Of a stretch of DNA of 7,215 nt, positions 5,885-7,215 are shown one piece after another. The position numbers and the translations under genes were made by a program. Under the pieces are notes generated by a model that saw only the letters and a list, made by a program, of their open reading frames with translations, did not search any database and was not told where the DNA came from. The stretch comes from Hyphomicrobiaceae bacterium (GTDB taxonomy: Bacteria > Pseudomonadota > Alphaproteobacteria > Rhizobiales > Hyphomicrobiaceae), in the NCBI GenBank assembly GCA_020442225.1, contig JAGRKR010000397.1:1-7215 (forward strand), written 5' to 3'. Numbering within the stretch: position 1 is the stretch's first letter; every line of letters starts with the position of its first letter.

Positions 5885-5904
5885 GCCGGCGCTTTGGAGC
5901 CGGC
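5885..5904 (+). repeat. small hairpin just before the second DUF2939 ribosome site
   Basis: GCCGGC arms at 5885-5890 and 5899-5904 flank an 8-nt loop. The stem ends 4 nt before the Shine-Dalgarno run AGGGGGA (5908-5914). It could affect translation initiation of the downstream gene, but 6-bp GC-rich stems are common by chance here. Confidence 0.3.
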
Positions 5905-5921
5905 GACAGGGGGAACGTGAC

Positions 5922-6644
5922 ATGAAGAAGCTCTTGGCATTGCTCGTGCTGGTCGTCGTCGGATTCTACGTCGGTTGGCCCGCGTGGTCGGCCTACCAGA
6001 TTCACGACGGCCTGAAGCGTTCGGATGCGGCGCTGCTGGCTCGCAAGATCGACTTCGAGAGCCTGCGGACATCCCTGCGTCCGGCCGTGGCCGCCGAGGT
6101 CGAGAAGGCCATCGACAGGGCGGCTGCCGGCCCCGCCGGACAGGCACTTGGGGGAGACCTCAAGAAGGAGCTCGCGCCAAAGCTCGTCGAGACGGCGCTC
6201 TCCCGCATGATCACGCCCGAGAACCTCGGCAAGCTCTATGCCCAGGGCGGCTCCCTCGGCAGCTTCGTCTCGCGCGAGGCGGGCAAGATGGGCGGTCTGG
6301 GGCAACTCGTTCCGGGCCTCGGTAAGGGCCTGCCGGGCGCCAGCGAGGGCGGCCTCAAGCTTCCTGGCGGCCTGACGATCCCAGGCGGTCTTGGCAGGCT
6401 CGGACGCGGCAGCCAGCCATCGGAGACGCCGGCCAAGGCTCCCGCATCCGAGCCTGCCGGCGACAGCGGCAAGAAGCCGTCCTACGGCTTCTCCAACATC
6501 AAGTCGTTCGGATTTGCGGGCCCACTCGCCATGCGCCTCGGCGTCGCCAAGGACCCGTCGGCCTCAGGACCGGACCTGACGGCGGAGATGCGCTTCACGG
6601 GGTTCGACTGGAAGCTGACGGGCCTCACACCGCGCCAGCGCTGA
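5922..6644 (+). CDS. DUF2939 family protein, second of a tandem pair
   Basis: This 240-residue paralogue of the gene just upstream also has unknown function. It starts with a hydrophobic anchor (about residues 4-19) and WPAWSAYQI. The shared block LKRSDAALLARKIDF (31-45) follows, with LRPAVAAEVEKAI after it. A helical part contains DLKKELAPKLVETALSRMI (79-97). The central linker (about 123-165) is strongly Gly-rich, with repeated GGL/PGGL units. A Pro/Ala-rich spacer leads to the C-terminal domain PSYGFSNIKSFGFAGP and FTGFDWKLTGLTP (186-237), colinear with the first copy. AGGGGGA lies 7 nt before the ATG. The gap to the upstream gene is 96 nt and contains two dyads, so co-transcription is likely but not certain. 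The pair clearly arose by tandem duplication and then diverged. Confidence 0.85.
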   Translation: MKKLLALLVLVVVGFYVGWPAWSAYQIHDGLKRSDAALLARKIDFESLRTSLRPAVAAEVEKAIDRAAAGPAGQALGGDLKKELAPKLVETALSRMITPENLGKLYAQGGSLGSFVSREAGKMGGLGQLVPGLGKGLPGASEGGLKLPGGLTIPGGLGRLGRGSQPSETPAKAPASEPAGDSGKKPSYGFSNIKSFGFAGPLAMRLGVAKDPSASGPDLTAEMRFTGFDWKLTGLTPRQR

Positions 6645-6666
6645 GCGTCCCGGCGCCCGCAACAGA

Positions 6667-6695
6667 CATCGGCCAGCTCGCGCCGCCGGCCGATG
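6667..6695. terminator. inverted repeat at a convergent junction
   Basis: CATCGGCC (6667-6674) and GGCCGATG (6688-6695) form an 8-bp stem with a 13-nt loop, 22 nt after the second DUF2939 stop. Only a weak TTT follows at 6706-6708 on the plus strand. It is a plausible end for the rightward transcript but not a canonical intrinsic terminator. Confidence 0.4.
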
Positions 6696-6712
6696 GCCAG
6701 GGCTGTTTCCGT

Positions 6713-6738
6713 CTGCTGCCGATCACCTACCGCAGCAG
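6713..6738. repeat. inverted repeat spanning the ABC ATPase stop codon
   Basis: CTGCTGC (6713-6719) and GCAGCAG (6732-6738) form a 7-bp stem with a 12-nt loop that contains the TAG stop (6727-6729) of the leftward gene. No T-run follows on the minus strand. It may help end or protect that transcript. Confidence 0.3.
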
Positions 6739-7215
6739 GCAGGACACCCAATGTCCCTTTGAGACCTCGCGGAGCTGCGGCACCTCGACCTTGCACTCGC
6801 TCTTCGCGTAGGGACAGCGCGTGTGGAAGTGGCAGCCCGGCGGCGGCCGCACCGGGCTCGGCACGTCGCCCTCGAGCACCCGCTTCTCGCGCTTGATGGC
6901 CGGATCCGGCACAGGCACGGCAGAGAGCAGCGCCTCGGTGTAGGGATGCAGCGGCTTCGTGAAGAGGGTCTTCTTGTCGGTGTATTCGACAATGCGCCCG
7001 AGATACATCACCGCGATGCGGTGGCTGATGTGCTCGACGACCGCCAGATTGTGCGAGATGAAGAGATAGGAGAGCCTGCGCTCCGCCTGCAGGTCCATCA
7101 GCAGGTTGATGACCTGCGCCTGGATCGACACGTCCAGCGCCGACACCGGCTCATCGCCGATGATCAGCCTCGGATTGGTTGCCAGGGCGCGCGCAATGCC
7201 GATGCGCTGGCGCTG
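6727..7215 (-). CDS. peptide-type ABC transporter ATP-binding protein (OppF/DppF-like), 3' part only
   Basis: This is the C-terminal 162 residues of a cytoplasmic ATPase for an oligopeptide, dipeptide or related importer; the N-terminus lies off the right edge. The first visible bases encode [11 protein letters not shown], the end of the signature motif. Walker B LIIGDEP (residues 17-23), D-loop SALD and switch His in ISHN follow. After the nucleotide-binding domain comes the oligopeptide-transporter C-terminal domain, recognised by [12 protein letters not shown] and the Cys-containing [11 protein letters not shown], with further Cys residues toward the end. The second ATPase of such pairs (the OppF/DppF type) usually carries this layout. 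The frame is open to the window edge, so the internal GTG at 7146 is not the start. The substrate cannot be told, and nothing ties it to the cyn operon. Confidence 0.93.
   Translation of the reverse strand, partial: QRQRIGIARALATNPRLIIGDEPVSALDVSIQAQVINLLMDLQAERRLSYLFISHNLAVVEHISHRIAVMYLGRIVEYTDKKTLFTKPLHPYTEALLSAVPVPDPAIKREKRVLEGDVPSPVRPPPGCHFHTRCPYAKSECKVEVPQLREVSKGHWVSCLLR

Noticed and set aside
1..7215. CRISPR array, tRNA or rRNA gene, insertion sequence, phage or toxin-antitoxin genes
   Set aside because: I looked for regular direct repeats, cloverleaf-like segments, transposase motifs and terminal inverted repeats, and saw none. The window is ordinary chromosomal gene content.

Overview
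The window is compact, GC-rich bacterial DNA, with G or C at most wobble positions. A Tat-dependent nitrate/cyanate-type binding protein, a sigma-54 promoter and tandem DUF2939 proteins together suggest an alphaproteobacterium, most likely of the order Hyphomicrobiales. That placement is inference from gene content and style; no rRNA or other phylogenetic marker is present.

Layout. (1) Positions 2-868, plus strand: the C-terminal part of an AlgI-like MBOAT O-acyltransferase that enters from the left edge, followed 9 nt later by a small single-pass membrane protein. (2) 869-940: a convergent gene junction packed with inverted repeats. (3) 941-4733, minus strand: a four-gene cyanate uptake and degradation operon in the order cynA (Tat-exported binding protein), cynB (permease), cynD (ATPase), cynS (cyanase). 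(4) 4734-5078: a divergent control region. It holds a textbook sigma-54 -24/-12 promoter reading into cynA, an IHF-like site, an AT-rich stretch with a TATAAT box on the other strand, and a perfect 19-bp palindrome. (5) 5079-6644, plus strand: two tandem paralogous DUF2939 membrane-anchored proteins of unknown function. (6) 6645-6726: a convergent junction with hairpins. (7) 6727-7215, minus strand: the C-terminal part of an OppF/DppF-type peptide ABC transporter ATPase that runs off the right edge.

How the genes work together. CynABD would import cyanate (or nitrate/nitrite, which this transporter family also carries). CynS would convert cyanate plus bicarbonate to ammonia and CO2, giving nitrogen and detoxifying cyanate. 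The sigma-54 promoter indicates that the operon answers to nitrogen status through an enhancer-binding activator such as NtrC, unlike the LysR-type CynR control of the E. coli cyn operon. No regulator gene and no carbonic anhydrase gene (cynT) lie in the window. The TGA stop of cynD sits inside the Shine-Dalgarno sequence of cynS, so the two are probably translationally coupled.

I see no wholly new system here. The points most worth a second look are the sigma-54/IHF/palindrome control region, the 80-residue low-complexity tail of CynD, the duplicated DUF2939 pair and the small MBOAT partner protein.
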